This document shows positions 29,835-45,020 of a stretch of 64,000 nucleotides of DNA, one piece after another. The notes under the pieces are model-generated. The model was not told where the DNA came from, ran no database searches, and saw nothing but the letters and a program-made list of their open reading frames with translations. The DNA comes from Strigops habroptila (taxonomy: Eukaryota > Chordata > Aves > Psittaciformes > Psittacidae), in NCBI RefSeq assembly GCF_004027225.2, contig NC_044277.2, forward strand, positions 132,400,057 through 132,464,056, given 5' to 3'. The position numbers were made by a program, and so were the translations under genes. Every line of letters starts with the position of its first letter. Position 1 is the stretch's first letter.

Positions 29835-31270
29835 TTATAGCGCGGCTGCGTTGGGTGTAGCCCCATCGAGCTGGTGGGGGTGGCCCTGTGTCTGTGCTTT
29901 GGACTGCTGGCTCAGTGTGGACTGGTTTGAGGAGCGCATCTTTGTATTAGGCAGTTTATGGTCTTTCTTCCACTTCATACGCCTATTCTGGAACCAGATC
30001 TTGACCTGGCGCTCGGAGAGGCAGAGGGTGTGAGCGATCTCGATGCGTCGCCTTCTGGTCAGGTAGCGGTTGAAGTGGAACTCCTTCTCCAGCTCCAGGA
30101 CCTGCTGTCTGGTGTAGGCAGTGCGAGACCTCTTGGGCTCCCCTCCATTGTAATTGGGATTGACTGAAACGTGCACACACAGGCACATGCACATACACAT
30201 ACACGCGGAGGGGAAAGAAAAGGAGAGAAGGGAGGGGAAAGCGATGGAACATAATCATTATATAATAACTTGACACCAGGTTCACGTAAGATACATAAAC
30301 GGCAAGAAAAATTGTTTCGCAGCCTATCGACAGTGGGGACAATCGAGGAGCAATAAAAAATGGTGATGGGCATTTGGGTTAGAAGAAAAGCTTCAAAGAC
30401 ACATGGCCCAGAGCCACTGCAGGGCAATTAAATTTATGGGGGCTATAATTACTGCCCTAACAGTTTGGCGTCTCGTAAATCTTTTGATAAAGGACCCCGG
30501 ATACAAAAGGTTTCTCACTTTTTTTTTTTTTTTTCTTTTTTTTTTTTTTAAGTTAGGAAACGCGGAGGGAGAAGGAGGGAAAAAAAAAAACCACCACACA
30601 CGCAACGACCCATCCCGGGCCCGGGAGCACCCTCCCCCCTGCCCTCCTCTGCAGGCGCATCCCCACCTCCCCCTGGCAAGGGCAACTCACCCGTGCTCAC
30701 ATGGATCTTCTTCATCCAGGGGTAGACCACCGGCTCCTTCCCCTTCAGCCCGGGCAGGCTCTTGTCGGGCAGCAGCGGGCAGCCGGGCCCGGTGCCGGCC
30801 GCGGCAGCGGGGGCCGCTTCGCAGCGGCGTTGCAGGGCATGGCCTGGGAGCAGGGGCTGGGCCGGACCGGGGTGGCCCTTGGCGGGCGGCGGCGGCGAGG
30901 AGCCCGGGGGCGGCTGCTCGGGGCCCGGGGCGGCGCTGCCGGCACTGCTGTAGCTGTAGGGCGCCTGGGGGTAGGATGGTCCCTGCGCCGGGTAGAGCGC
31001 CTCGGGAGGCGGCCCCGCCGGCCCTGGCGGCGCTGCAGGAGCCTGGTAGCCCGGTTCCCGGCGCGGCCGCGGGAAGTACTCGGGCAGCGCCGGGCCCGGG
31101 TGCGCGGCGTGCAGGTGCGGCGGCGGCTGCGGCGGGGCGTGCGGGTGCGGGTGGTGCGGGTGGTAGCTGGCGGAGCTGCCGGCGCTGCCGCTGTGCTGCG
31201 TGTACTCCTCGCAGGGAGGGAATTTGGGCTCGATGTAGTTGGAGTTTATCAAAAACGAACTCATGGTCAT
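29835..31270 (-). CDS. HOXA4: HOXA4, homeobox transcription factor (two exons)
   Basis: HOXA4 is a group-4 (Deformed-class) nuclear HOX factor of the caudal hindbrain and cervical axis. Exons are 30691-31270 and 29835-30163, giving 302 aa. The donor is ACGG|GTGAGT and the acceptor cgtttcag|TCAATC, phase 1. Visible parts: start [20 protein letters not shown] (typical of HOXA4, where HOXB4 begins [17 protein letters not shown]), a His/Pro-rich run at about 37-55, Pro/Ala-rich DNA-encoded repeats to about 160, [23 protein letters not shown] with the hexapeptide at 183-186, and a homeodomain at about 204-263 ([11 protein letters not shown]...[14 protein letters not shown]). A short tail ends in NAAAL. 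Length is a little below human (320 aa) because of the low-complexity region. The gene lies in a CpG-rich island; the 527-bp intron holds an HB1-like element. Confidence 0.96.
30421..30451 (-). promoter_or_regulatory. HB1-like homeodomain-site cluster in HOXA4 intron
   Basis: This intronic segment contains CAATTA, TTTATGG and TAATTA cores within about 30 bases, including GGCTATAATTA at 30441-30451. That 11-mer recurs in the HOXA7 intron. A conserved HB1 element with several homeodomain sites has been described in introns of Hoxa4, Hoxa7 and Hoxb4 and acts as an enhancer. Identification is from memory of that element's features. Confidence 0.5.
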
Positions 31271-32150
31271 TAATTTGTGAAGTGCAAAAATACTAATTTT
31301 TCTCGCGTTGTCGTTTTTCTGGGCTCGGCGAGGCCCCTCCCCTTCCCCCCCCTCCCCTCCCTCCCTCTCCCCCTCCCGCCGCTGTCAAGTGCTCGCCGCT
31401 ACCAAAGTTTGGGCCTCCAGCTTCCCCCCCCCCCCCCGCTCCTTTCCCAGTCTCACTCTCCTCCCTTCCTCTCTTCCCACCCCTGGAGCGCCTACAACAC
31501 ACACAACACCCAAACGCACACACACCCCCCTCACCCACCACCACCTGACCACCAGCGCCAATTACCGCGCGGGGCCGCGGACCCCGGATCAGGAAATGGA
31601 AGGAGGGCGAACGGCCGCGGGGCAGCTCCGCGCCCGTGGACTCACCGCGGGGGCCGCTGCCGCTCCTCCTCCCCCGGTGGCGGCTGCCCGACAAGGGAGC
31701 GCCCCGCCGGGGGCTGCCGGACGCGCGCGGCCGCTCCTCACCAGCATCCCCTGCTCCAACCCGGGCCGCGACCGGCAGTGGCCGTGTCAAGCGAGATAAA
31801 ACTAGTCCAGCTCTGACAGCCTTTCTCCCCCGTCCCCACCCCAGCACTTTTTTGTTTCTCCGTTCCGCGCGGGAGAGCGTAGGAAGCGGGGCGAGGAAGT
31901 GGAGCGCAGTCCAGCTGCGCGATCCAGAGGGAGGCAGGCATTGCACAAGGCGTTGCACAATCCTTTTAGACGAGCCTGTCTCCAAACGCCTGGAGTCGGG
32001 GCTGCGCGCAGGCAGAGGGCGGCAGCGGCTGCCGGGCACGGGCCAGCCACAGCCCTGCGGGGTCTGGTCCCAGCGCCCCGCCGCCGCAGACCGCGGCCGG
32101 CCGGCCGGGAGCACTGGGGCCAAAGCTTTGCCCTTCGAATAGATGAAAAA
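30600..32150. other. CpG-rich island over HOXA4 exon 1 and upstream
   Basis: The stretch is GC-rich with frequent CpG. It spans HOXA4 exon 1 and about 0.9 kb upstream. This accounts for the many long shadow frames in the region. The HOXA4 promoter is expected here, but no TATA box or start site can be fixed. Limits are by eye. Confidence 0.7.
31271..31278 (-). promoter_or_regulatory. HOXA4: HOXA4 leader motif ACAAATTA next to the ATG
   Basis: Directly upstream of the HOXA4 start codon the message reads ACAAATTA, one base different from the ACAAATCA found just upstream of the HOXA5, HOXA6 and HOXA7 start codons. Role unknown. Confidence 0.35.
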
Positions 32151-35100
32151 GTTCGTACGAATGTGGCGGGGAGGCCGAGGAGAGTCCTCGCGTGGCTTGC
32201 GGGGTGTGAGGGATATAAGGAGGCTGAAAATATCGGGGAAGAGAGGGGGAAGGGAGGGAGAGAGGGGAAGGCGGACACGAAGGCATCAAGTACTTCCTAG
32301 CGGCGATGGCAGGGCTCCCTGCTACCATCCCTCCCCGTGCAGGAGCGGTTTCCAAACTACGAATTTAAGTCTGTCGGTTTGGTATGCCTCTTTTTGGGCT
32401 TATTTCTTAATTTTCTGTTCCACGCGAAATCGCTTGCGCCTTCACAGAAGGAACCCGTAAACCTTGGCGTGGAGGGGAGAGGGCACTGGGGCACTTCTGC
32501 ATGGCTAAAACTGCGATTGTTAACGATATTTTCGGCTCAGAGGGAAAAGAGGCAACCGCCTTGACCTTAGGTAATTGAAATTTGATGATTAAATTAATTA
32601 CGCTCTTATTCTAAGGGGAAAAAAGTACTTATTAAACATCAGCTAGTCTGGTATATGCGGAGTTAGAAGCGAACTTTTCGGAATTTTTCTCCTCCTCCTT
32701 TTCAGGAAAGCATCTAAACACACAGAAATATTTACCGCACCCTTCGAGAATATAATTGCTGAGTGGGTAATCCCATCTGCTGGTAGGGTACAATACATCT
32801 AATATATCAAGCATAAATACGATACGGTTTAGATCTTGCCCTCCTAAAGATATTACATTAACAGTTAGCCTGGTTTAAATTCAGATTATTGTCTTTTGCA
32901 GTTTTATAGATAATGGATACATGCAATAAAATTCTATTTGAATATATATTCTATCTAACAAGGCACACATAGTATCGATTTATATTTTATCCACACACAC
33001 ACACAGAGGCACGCACATTGCAGGCGGCTTGTAATATGTTAGAACATTTCCAGCACTTGGGTATACTGGGGTACTTATCTAAACAATCACTCATTTCCTC
33101 CTCCTATCGAATGTCTAATTTGTAAAGAGAGTTAAAACACATTTACTTACTCAGTTCCAACAGCACATCTATGGAACTCTTTTACTGGGGTAATAGATAA
33201 GTTTCTCTATTTACTCTGTGTGGAGAGGAAATGCGGTTACACACACGCACACAGAGACAGCCGCAACTGCTCAACAGCACACATTTGACAGGAAAGGGGA
33301 GATAGTTTTATTAATATATATTATTAAAAAAAAAAAAGAAAAAGAAGAAGAAAAAAGAAGAAAAAGAGGGAAAAAACCCCAAAACCAAAACCAAAAACAA
33401 CACCCCAAACAACCCAAACCAACAAAACCCCTACAAAACCAACAGCAACCCATGTTGTAAAAGAAAAAAGCCCCCACCCACAGGAATGTAAAAAATCAAG
33501 GATTGCCAAAGCCCACCACGAGCAGAGAACATTTTCCCGGCATAAAGACACGTACAGACACATACGTACAAATACCTGCCGGCCAGCACCAGATGAATTA
33601 CACTGGGTTATCCTAAAAATATTATCCTAGGCACAAGTCCTGAGACACCATGGCCAGAGCACCCCAGCAAGCTGCCGTGCTCCCACGCCATTGTAAAACA
33701 CAACGAAAACTGGTGTGTAGATTTGTAAGCTCAGCGCTATATTGGCCGAGCTGACTGGGCTCTGTTTCGTATTATTTACCGTGATTAGATCTCAAAGTAT
33801 ACTTGTTTCACTGTCCCTCTTTTTACCGTGGGGCTCTGGCGCTCGGTTACAGAGAGAAGGATGCAATTTTGTATACAACTGTAAATCTGCAAGGTGACCT
33901 GAGCTGCTCAGCTGAAGTCTTGTTTTTTTCGTGTGGTTCTATTAGCCTGCGAAGATGTGCTGAGGCAGGACCTCCAAAAGGCCTGTTCCATGTCTTTGTG
34001 GTTTTGTTATCATAAACAAGAACCCAGCCAAGACCACCAAGTGTTATCTTGCACACGGCCATTTCGACATTTTACTGCAAGATTTATGGCTGTAATAAAC
34101 AATCTCAGAAACCCTCTTTTTTTCCCCGTTACTTCCCTTTAGCAAACTTGTAGCATCATCCTAAGCTCTCAAAGAAAGAAAAGGAGAGGAAAAAGTAGGC
34201 CAGGTCCCTTATTTTTTTCAGAAGGACTAAAGGCTCGATTTCAATGGCGAAGGAGACTTTAATCAGTTAATAAAGGAGGGAGAGTTTCCCGGCCGAGGCT
34301 GGCCGAGGAAGAGATGGGGACCCCACCGGAATTAAGTTGAGAGGGAGAGTCAATTTTCTTTCATGCACCAAGAAGAGGCAACCTCATACATACCCAAAGA
34401 AGGGAGGGGAAAGGGAATCCCCCTTTTTCTTGTGAAACAAGCAAGCACTCCTGCTACCCTCCACATGCGCGGCTAAAACGTAATTACCCCGAAAGAGAAA
34501 ATAATAATAACAGCAAGAATAGCAATAGTAATAATAATAATAATAATTCAAGTCAACCTTTCGCCGTGCCCGGGCATCCTCCACCGAGAGCGGTAGGAGG
34601 AAGAAGAATCGCAGTAGCAGCCTGGTTTGAATTTGATTTGAACCATTTTGAATATATTTAGCCCCAGCTTTCCCCTCTTGAATGCGAGGCTGTCCCAAGT
34701 TTCAAAGTGACCGAAAAGTGACACCGTGTGCATTTTGTTTCTTATTAATCTTACACATTGACAGTCTTTGTTAAATAACAAGGCGTGCCCTTCACCAGGC
34801 GACATTTTCATATTTGTTAGACGCAGTGACCTGAAGTTCACCTCGGCCTTGGACTTAGTTTTTCTAAAAGGTCTATAACAGTGCCTTTTAGATAGCGGGG
34901 TGCTTTGCCCAGGTCACTACTTCTAAGGGAAAATTAAGAAAAAATCGCGGGAAAATGTAAACGTTATGGAATGTATCGACTGTATTCCCTCCTTTGTTCC
35001 TGGGAATGATACAGCCCCCGAGACTGCTTCTGCTTCTTTCCTACGGTCGCTGCCGGGGCAATGCTGGCAGTTTTGCCCCAAGTTCAGCATCTGGCAAAAG

Positions 35101-38100
35101 CGGTGGCTTCCCCGGTACTGAGGCTCCTTGTAACAACGGGAGTGGTTGGCGGGATTTGCTCGCTCTGTCCTGGCGCGGTTAGACAAACACGTAAAATGTG
35201 ATTTGTGCCCCCATTTGAAATGAATGGTCTTTTGAGCAGACCTTCCACGCCAGAGAGCAGTGTGCCGATGCAGAGAGTGAAAGGACAGAAAGAGTTCGTC
35301 TCAAATTATTAAGTGTTGTGCTCCAGGTTGTTGCCTTTTTTTTGTTTTGTTTTTTTTAAGGAATATTTTAAACGATATTTCAGAAGAAAGAAACTGTAAT
35401 TTATTGAAATCGCAGATTCAAGTTATTTGAAAATACTCTCAATTACGTTTTCATTCTAAACCAGGTAGAAAATATGGAATTCGAGACACTAATTGCTTTG
35501 GTGAGGAAGCAAACGGATTTTGGTCACCTAATCATGAGTAAGCCGGTTATAGTAACTGCTTTCATTGTGGGTGTATCAAAGACTCATTGTTATTCTTGGA
35601 AACAATCCGCCTGCTATTCTCTAACCAAATAGATATTTGGCTACGGCTTTTAGCTTGTTATCAGGCTTTGCTCTTACACCAAATAAATACTCTGGATGTG
35701 AAAGGTTATACTCTATCTCCAGCGAGGGCAGGCTCCCCAGACGTGCAATGCCAGGGCTCGCTACAAGTGAGCAACAGCAGCAACTTGTGAACACGGTCTA
35801 CACGCCGAGCAAACACTTGCACTATCTACTTCCCAGGCTTCAGCAGGTACTTCAGTCAAAATCTCCAATAATCGCTTTGGCTCATCTCGCATATTTCTTC
35901 TCAAGGAATAGCACTCGCCTACCACAATCCAGCTGTGTATCTGGGAAAGAATTCCCGCTTACCAGCTACACAGAGGCTGTTGTATCTTCCTGCCTTTGGT
36001 GTGGAAAGGCAGCAATACACGGATGGGGGTGAGGTGAGCTCTTTCCGGGCTTCCTCGTCACCACTCCTCCACAACTTTCATATCTGTTTAGGAATATTTA
36101 GGAATACCCTTTCTCTCCACCATCAAGCCCTCGTCCTCACCATTTCAGGCTGAAGCTGGTTTGCAGTGATCTCCCCCAGAATGAAATTCCCTATGCAATA
36201 TTGGCCAGATCTCCTTCCAGACTCGCCTAACCCAGGAGCTAAAGCTTCAACACCAAGGAGGCACTGGGAACAAAAAATCCCAGCAATGTGGGAGTAACTC
36301 TCCTCGCAAAGAAATGCCACAAAACTTTTTCTTTGGGGGGAGGGGGCCAAGGAGATGGAGGGTTAGAAAAAAAGACGCCCCGCTCCCCATTTCGCTGGGA
36401 ACTGCTGCCTCGGGTAATTCCCGAAGGCTGTGAGAACCCTCCAAATCAAGGAAGAGTAGGGCGCCAGCTTCCCCGCAACATTTTCCATCGGTAGCACGAC
36501 GCAGCCCCACCGCCACGCATTTTAAGCGAGCTCCTTCGGACCAAACATATAACCTGTATTATCTCCTGCATGTCGTGTTTAAGCACAGTTTAGTGGTCGC
36601 TACAGAAATGAGAGCAAAAACAAAGACGCGGCTAGGATCGATACAGGCGTTAATAGCTTCGCTCCTATCTTATCTTCCTGCCATTTTGCAAAGTGAGAAG
36701 GCTCAACATTAAACCTCTTAAAGCAGGTTATTGTATAATAAACAAGGGTGAAACAGTTTGCTACCTGGCTCTCGGAGGAGGCAGCACCAGTGGCTGCCGT
36801 GGGGGTAACACACGTGTTTACCTGCCACGGCTGAACCCGAGATATTCAGACACAAATGTGGCCGATAATTCAAGATGAAAAACAACGCGTATTACTCTTG
36901 AAAAGAGGAATTTTCTATCCTTTCCTCGGTAATTGAGGTCATTCAGCCAGCAGAGTTCACCTGGAGTCCATACTGTGATACACACGTAACTCAAAGCTAT
37001 TTTATCTTTTGTGCTGATAGTCAAGATCTCGGCTATAACATTGACATCAAACTCTGTCTGGGCGAATGACTAAGAGTGGTGCAAAACGTAAACTTTTGAC
37101 CCTCAACTTTTTGACCTGCAGTTGTAACGCCCTTAACCACAAAGATATACAAAAGCTATGCAGCTTCTTTTAGGAGTAAGAGACTCGCACTGTTTGTTTC
37201 AATAGTTCTCCCGTTTCCTCCAGCTTTCTAAGGGCTGCTTTTTTTTTTTTTTTTTCCTCCTTCTTGCTGTTGAGAAATCGGATACTTTTGCATTTTTAAT
37301 TATTGCCTTTTTTTCTTTTCTTTTCTTTAATGTCGCAGCTTTGTAAAGTTCTGTTAGATTGCACAGCAGCCTTTCAGCAGCGTTGGAGGGAAGCCTCTTA
37401 CTCAAAGGCGCTATATGGTTACAATTGCAGGTGAAATGCTGGGTAAGTTCTGGGCATGAGGTTGGAAGGAATGTAGCGACGAGAGTTGGGGGAAAAGCTG
37501 CAGCTCTCTGCTGCGAGGGTCTTACTCATTTCTCCTTGATTTAAACATAAAGAAACAACTCTAATTGTTTGCGAAGCCTTGTCTAGGCAAACGAGTTGAC
37601 TGTGAACTTGGTCTAAAGCGAGCTCTGCTGGTGATTCCTAGGGTGTGCAGATTTATCTTTTCTGCATTTACTTAACCTGGCAGTGAACTGCACGGGCTGC
37701 CATTTGTTATCCAGAGACAGACTTCACCTCAAGCAAGGACTGTTCCACAAAATTGCAATAATTACCCAATAACCTTCATAGCAAATATTATTATTGAAAA
37801 GACATTTTTTTGGGGAGGGGATATAGGAAAGTTTCCTTATGCGATTCCTTATCCTTGCAAATTTTACACGCTCTCTATGTTAGATTTCATATTGTTTGTG
37901 CGTGTAGCCACAGGAACATGTGACTGGGATGGTCCAAGAGTATTTGTCTTCCAGAGAGATATTAGCGAGGATGCTTTAATTTGAAAGGAATAGTATTTTC
38001 AAAGATGACCAGGCGGCTGTGGGAGCTGTGGTTTTGCGCTCTGGCTAGAAGCTCTAGTAACAAATCGGGGAGATTTTAAGGGCAGGAAAGAGAAAGAGCA

Positions 38101-41100
38101 GAGAAAGCAAAGCGATGTCTTGACTTGGTCAGGAGATTTACATATGTCTGCGTTTAATGCGTTAAATCTGTATTTGCGGGGAGGGAAAAGGCACTGCTCC
38201 AATATCCAGGGTTTGAAATCGAAACCTCATGATCCGCCCCTCATGATCTGTTCCATTCAATTTCCCATGAAGCAGATTGCAAACCCCTCCATTGTCACCC
38301 TTCCACAGATACACACTTATTAAATGTAAGGAAATGGCAGAATAATAATTTCCCTGTAATGTTCTGCAATTAGGGCGTTTGCACGGTTTAGACAAGGCTG
38401 CCGAGCTGTAATTTACGGATGACTTTCCACCGGGTTGTTATACTTCTGCTTTAGAGAAAGTTACGCCTTGCGAAGTCACTAGTTACACACATTAAGAGAG
38501 TTGCCTAATCTTTAATTGGCCTTACGCTTAGACATGACACACTACACTCAAGTATTTCTTTCAAAGGATTAGGTAAACTATATTTCAAATTGCAGAACAC
38601 CACTTGCCATGCCTAAAGTAAAACAAACTCGCATGCATTAATCTCCCAAACAGAGCAGAAAAATAATGTGCGCAGATAAGACCTCTCTTCTCATTCCCAG
38701 CGATTATTCTCCATGACATTTTTCCCTCGGAAAACAATTCGGACCTGGGAATATTTTGGTAGGGTTCCGCAGGCTGGGTTTGCTTGAATTTCAGATTTAA
38801 AGCGGATTAGAAAAATCTGACTGCGTTTCTGGATTTGAATGGCTTCAACAGTGCTGTTCGGGAGAGGGCAGGGCCAGAGATATGGAGAAGTTGACATTTC
38901 TAGCTAACTTTCTTTTGTCGTGAGAGAGTTTCTTGCAGTACGGGCGGGTTTATATGCTTGTGGGTTTGGGGATGTTTTTTTCTTATCAGTACTTCGCGAA
39001 TCGCTGTACACTCCTTTATGTGGAATGTGGTCCAGAAGCCACATTCAAAAATGTGAAAATCCGTAGTAGCAAATATTTTCGCCCTGGACAATGAAAAATT
39101 ACAATCTGCTATGATACTTAGGTTACTAAAATATTAGTCGAGCGGGTGTGAGTGTGTTTGTATATTCACTGGATCATTCAAATAACGCAGCATTGTTGAA
39201 TATTGAGTAATCGCGAACGGTTTGTATCTAGTATCATTCCCGTTTACAAGCGAAGGATATTCCTTGGAAAAGGACTTGTATATCAATAAAGCCCAAACTT
39301 TTAAAAGGTTTGCATGCCTTTACTTAAAACTACAATTTTTTATGGCATATAATATAATGCACGGCTATCATATATAACTTTTTGGTACTCCTATTGGCAG
39401 AAATGTGACACCTAGTGTACTATAAAATCTCCAGCTGTTTATTACAGAAATTATTTTCAAATGTGTATTTGGATATGTACTTTTAAAGCCTCTCCCATTC
39501 AAAAAAATATAAAGTATATGCATATGTGTTTGTTTAGTGTTGATAGGAAGGATATACAGACACAAAGGCTTCGGACTCCATTTATCTGACACAGGAGGTT
39601 GACTCTAAATATTAAATATTTGTAAAACTGTGAGATATTTCAGCTGAGCCAACCGTTTATACTACCATTTCTTTAACGTTAAAGGCAAATCAATTAAAAA
39701 TATAATTCCGTCAGCAATGTGCAGACCTTGCAGAGGTACACAACAACCTCACCCACCTGTACCCCTGTGCCTTTCTCTCCTTTTCGCTCACAGTAACAGA
39801 CACAGCTTAAACCTCAATATTCAAACAGGATAGCACTAGCAAAATAAAACAAAGCCCATCTTCCAGCTCACCTCAAACTACCCCGTTCTTTTGCAAACCC
39901 GACTTTATGTCACATGAAGGAAAACAATGCTATCTGCAGAATCCCCACTACTCCAAACCTGAGCAGAGAAAGCAATACTCACAGCTGGTTTGGAGATAGA
40001 TATATGAGAGATATATATGCAAACATACATATATTTTGAAAGCAGTGCTCAAGTCTCTTCCCTAACACCCGACTAGTCGGTCTGTCCCCCCTGAGATCAT
40101 TCACCTAAGTAACAGCTCTGAGGGTAAGGATTAGGCCTTAATGCTACCCAGAGAAAGATAGAGCTCCTTTCACCCTTTCATTCAAGTCCTGGAAATTCAA
40201 AGACTAAAGTTAAATCCGGCCATAAAGTTTATTGCTGAGTAATCACACTCTAGTGAGAACAGTCCACTTAAATAAAAAGAATGTTGAAGTAAACACGCAG
40301 CTGGGGCCTACCCCACAATGGCAGCCAGCAATATAAGGGAGAGAGGGAGAGAGCAGAGCTAAGGGGATATTTACAATCTTAAATAAAGCAAGCCCGTATT
40401 TCATAATTTGCAGCACTCTAATGACCTCTAGTCTCTTGTATTAATGCTACAAGTTACAGTCAATTGGTTCGCTTTAAAAAAAAAAAAAAAAGTCACAGGA
40501 ACATATATATATGTACGTACACACCCTTTGTATACATAAATACACTGATATTAGACACACGTATGCATGTGCATGGCTTTACACAGGCTCACACATTGAT
40601 TTGTACATGCATGCACACACGAGCATAATTTAAATATATTTATGGAATTACATATAAGAACTGGGAAAAGTTATAGCAACATTATAAATGCGCATCCCCG
40701 AAAGACACCATATGCTCACAGATGGACATATATACATAGCTACAGCCTTCTGCACAACCCGGTGCAGAAAACAAGAATCTTAAGAGCCCCAATAAGATCT
40801 GTGCTATCTTAATACTAGCTCTGATGTGCAACGTATTTCGCCAAACCAAAGATTATTAACATATCAGCACGCCTCCAACTCTATCACGCCTACATAAGAC
40901 ACTGCCCAGATAATATCAAGCCTTATCTATTCTGTTTCCCCCTTTTTTTAATCGCCTGCAGTAACTACTCCTTGCTAAACAAAACCTCTCCAAAGTTGGA
41001 GAGTCTATTGGAGGAAAGGAAGTAATTATCTTCTGCGGTAGTCAAAGTGATTAAAGTTAGGCCCCAAAATCCATCTCTGCCAAAGTCGCTTATTGTGGTT

Positions 41101-42349
41101 TACTTTGATTTGATCGTTAAAATAGAGAGCTAGCTGCTGGGGGGGGGGGAGGAGAAGAGAGAGAGGAATTGCAGCGCAACCTGGATCATTAGTGGTTGAT
41201 CCTGCCTCTCGGGCTCAGCGGGACCGTCCTGAAAAGCTCCAGGCAGAGAGGAAAGGAAAGGGAAAGAGAAAGAGAGAGAAAGAGAGAGGCGAGAGGCAGC
41301 GAGAGCGAGCGGGAGCCTCAGCTTCCCCACTGTCCAAATAAACTTTAAGGAACTTGTGCACAAAACTTACCTTTGACTTGCAGGGAGCCATTTTTCATAC
41401 AGTATTGAGAACTTGTGGTTTGGATACTTCTGTCCCTAAACCTGACAATTTGAATGGCCAGGAGGCACACGTAGCCTGCAAAAGAGTCAAATGAAGTCCA
41501 GCGTCAGTGAGATTATATGTTATGTGGTATATAATGTTGGATGTCAACTCCCCAAAACCATAAAACTTACTTTAATGGCACCACGTGACTTTTTATAGCC
41601 AGTGAGCCTATCTGTCTGTGCTATGGATGATTTTACGATCTAATTCATAGACAAAACCCTATTCATTTGGCACCCAAATGTCATATAGCCGGAACTGGGG
41701 CTTATAAAGTTTACTGTTTTATAACTTTTAAGGGAAGGCATCAATGTAACCCGTCAGTAAATGTGCAAACCTTTAGTTGCTCTTAGAAGCTCAGAAGAGT
41801 TAACCATTCAAGCTCTGATGGGGTAAGTAACATTACGTTTATAGCAAACTAATTTTAGAGAAGAAAACCAAAAATCTTTAAAGGGCGAAAAGTGGGAATG
41901 TGGCTACCGAGGGTTACTAATAGACGCAGAGGGTTCGGAGGTGGCTGTCCTGCAAATATACTTAATGAAACCACAGGAGAAAATCTAGAGCGATGCAAAC
42001 ACGCCTTGGAGTTAGCAGCGTGTTTTAACAAAGCACATGGGGTGTGTGTTCTCTTTTTTTTTCCGACCATCAGCAAACATCCAACAGTTGATTCACCCAC
42101 AAAGGGTGTTGATTGTGGTCCTGCGATGCAGCTTTTCACCTAGCGAGAAACCAGTAATGAGGAACTTGTGGTCAAACTTTCAACTAAAAATAATGGTAGC
42201 GGACAATCGCAGCACTACCATTTGCACCGTGCAGCAAGAGCCAGGTAAAATAATATTACAAACTCTGAATGGGTTAATTTTCTTTTTTTTTTTTTTTTTT
42301 TAGAGGCAAATCAGGAAGCACAACTTCTTGCTTTGCACAGATCAGGTCA
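32151..42349. other. HOXA4-HOXA5 intergenic DNA
   Basis: No gene, microRNA precursor or transposon is recognisable. The miR-10 precursor found upstream of HOXB4 and HOXD4 is absent, as expected for HOXA. Visible are CA repeats near 32992-33005, an A-rich tract near 33325-33440, the TAA repeat at 34501-34548, a T-run near 37240-37255, an A-run near 40476-40491, a purine-rich AG tract near 41140-41300, and a T-run near 42280-42301. CACGTG E-boxes lie at 36811-36816 and 41582-41587. The block near 41570-41740, with TTTATAG/TTATAAAG cores, could be regulatory. Confidence 0.5.
34501..34548. repeat. (TAA)n-type microsatellite, interrupted
   Basis: Short runs of the trinucleotide TAA/ATA are interrupted by a CAGCAAGAATAGC segment. 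Confidence 0.85.
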
Positions 42350-43179
42350 CGAAAACTTTACAATAGAAAGTTTATTTTTTTGTTGATTTCCAGTCAAGTT
42401 TTTTTAAAAACAAATAATAATAATAAAAAAAAAAAGCTGATCACAGTTTGCTCAAACAGCCAGACTTTGACTATATTTGTAACTTTGTTCACAAAAAACA
42501 TACATCACAGAAGCTGCGCTTAATAAGAGCCACTTCTAAGAGTTCGTGCAAAGAGTCATATACAAAGGCACAGCAAGGACATACTGCTTGGAATCACAGT
42601 TTTCGTCACAGATTCACTATTCACTACACGTAGGACAAGTTCAGTTGATTTCATCATTTCACCTCTACAACAGCATTAATTACACAGGAATTATATAGGT
42701 AGTTTGAATAAAAATATTTTTAACAGCTTGGAGCTATACAGACATTAACACTTGACCACACATGCACAGTTAAGCAGGTTGAGTGCAACACATAACATTT
42801 GTACTAAACCGGGGGAGGGTTTCTTTCTCTCTCTCTTTTTTTTTTTCTTCCTTTTTTTTTCTTCTTTTTTGTTTAGTTTAGTTTTGTTTTAACAGTTACT
42901 TCAAGTAACACAGCTCGCTTTATATAAATAAGTTAAAACATCTATTATTTTTTTCAAGACAAAGCCATTCAAGACAAAGAAATGTACGATAAAAGCAGAT
43001 CTACTTATACACGCGAGAGAATGGTAATAAACAGGCTCATGATTAAAAGATGAATAAGGGCGACAAGAACAGGGTTTCTTCACAGAAGTAACACAAGGAA
43101 GTTTTAGAAAGTCAACTTAGTACTGACATGAGACGCAGGGTCAGCTAATACTGCTCAGTACTTTTAATTGATCAAACGC
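42350..43179 (-). other. HOXA5: Putative HOXA5 3' UTR
   Basis: This lies downstream of the HOXA5 stop. A minus-strand AATAAA is read from TTTATT at 42371-42376, giving a UTR near 0.8 kb, similar to the mammalian gene as I recall it. It contains a miR-196 seed match and a T-rich tract near 42830-42890. Confidence 0.6.
42696..42703 (-). promoter_or_regulatory. HOXA5: miR-196 seed match (8mer) in HOXA5 3' UTR
   Basis: The plus strand reads TAGGTAGT, so the message carries ACTACCTA, a full 8mer for miR-196a/b, with one further matching base. HOXA5 repression by miR-196 has been reported in mammals. Use in this species is inferred. Confidence 0.65.
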
Positions 43180-44991
<1,812 letters not shown>

Positions 44992-45012
44992 TTGTTTTTT
45001 GATATGTGTGCT

Positions 45013-45020
45013 TGATTTGT
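45013..45020 (-). promoter_or_regulatory. HOXA5: HOXA5 leader motif ACAAATCA
   Basis: The message strand reads ACAAATCA starting about 22 bases above the HOXA5 ATG. The same octamer stands at similar distance in HOXA6 and HOXA7. Role unknown. Confidence 0.4.

Noticed and set aside
30403-31296. A 297-codon plus-strand frame over HOXA4
   Set aside because: It is the antisense shadow of the GC-rich HOXA4 exon 1.
31271-42349. miR-10 precursor between groups 4 and 5
   Set aside because: The mature sequence and its complement were searched for on both strands and not found; HOXA has no miR-10 in amniotes.
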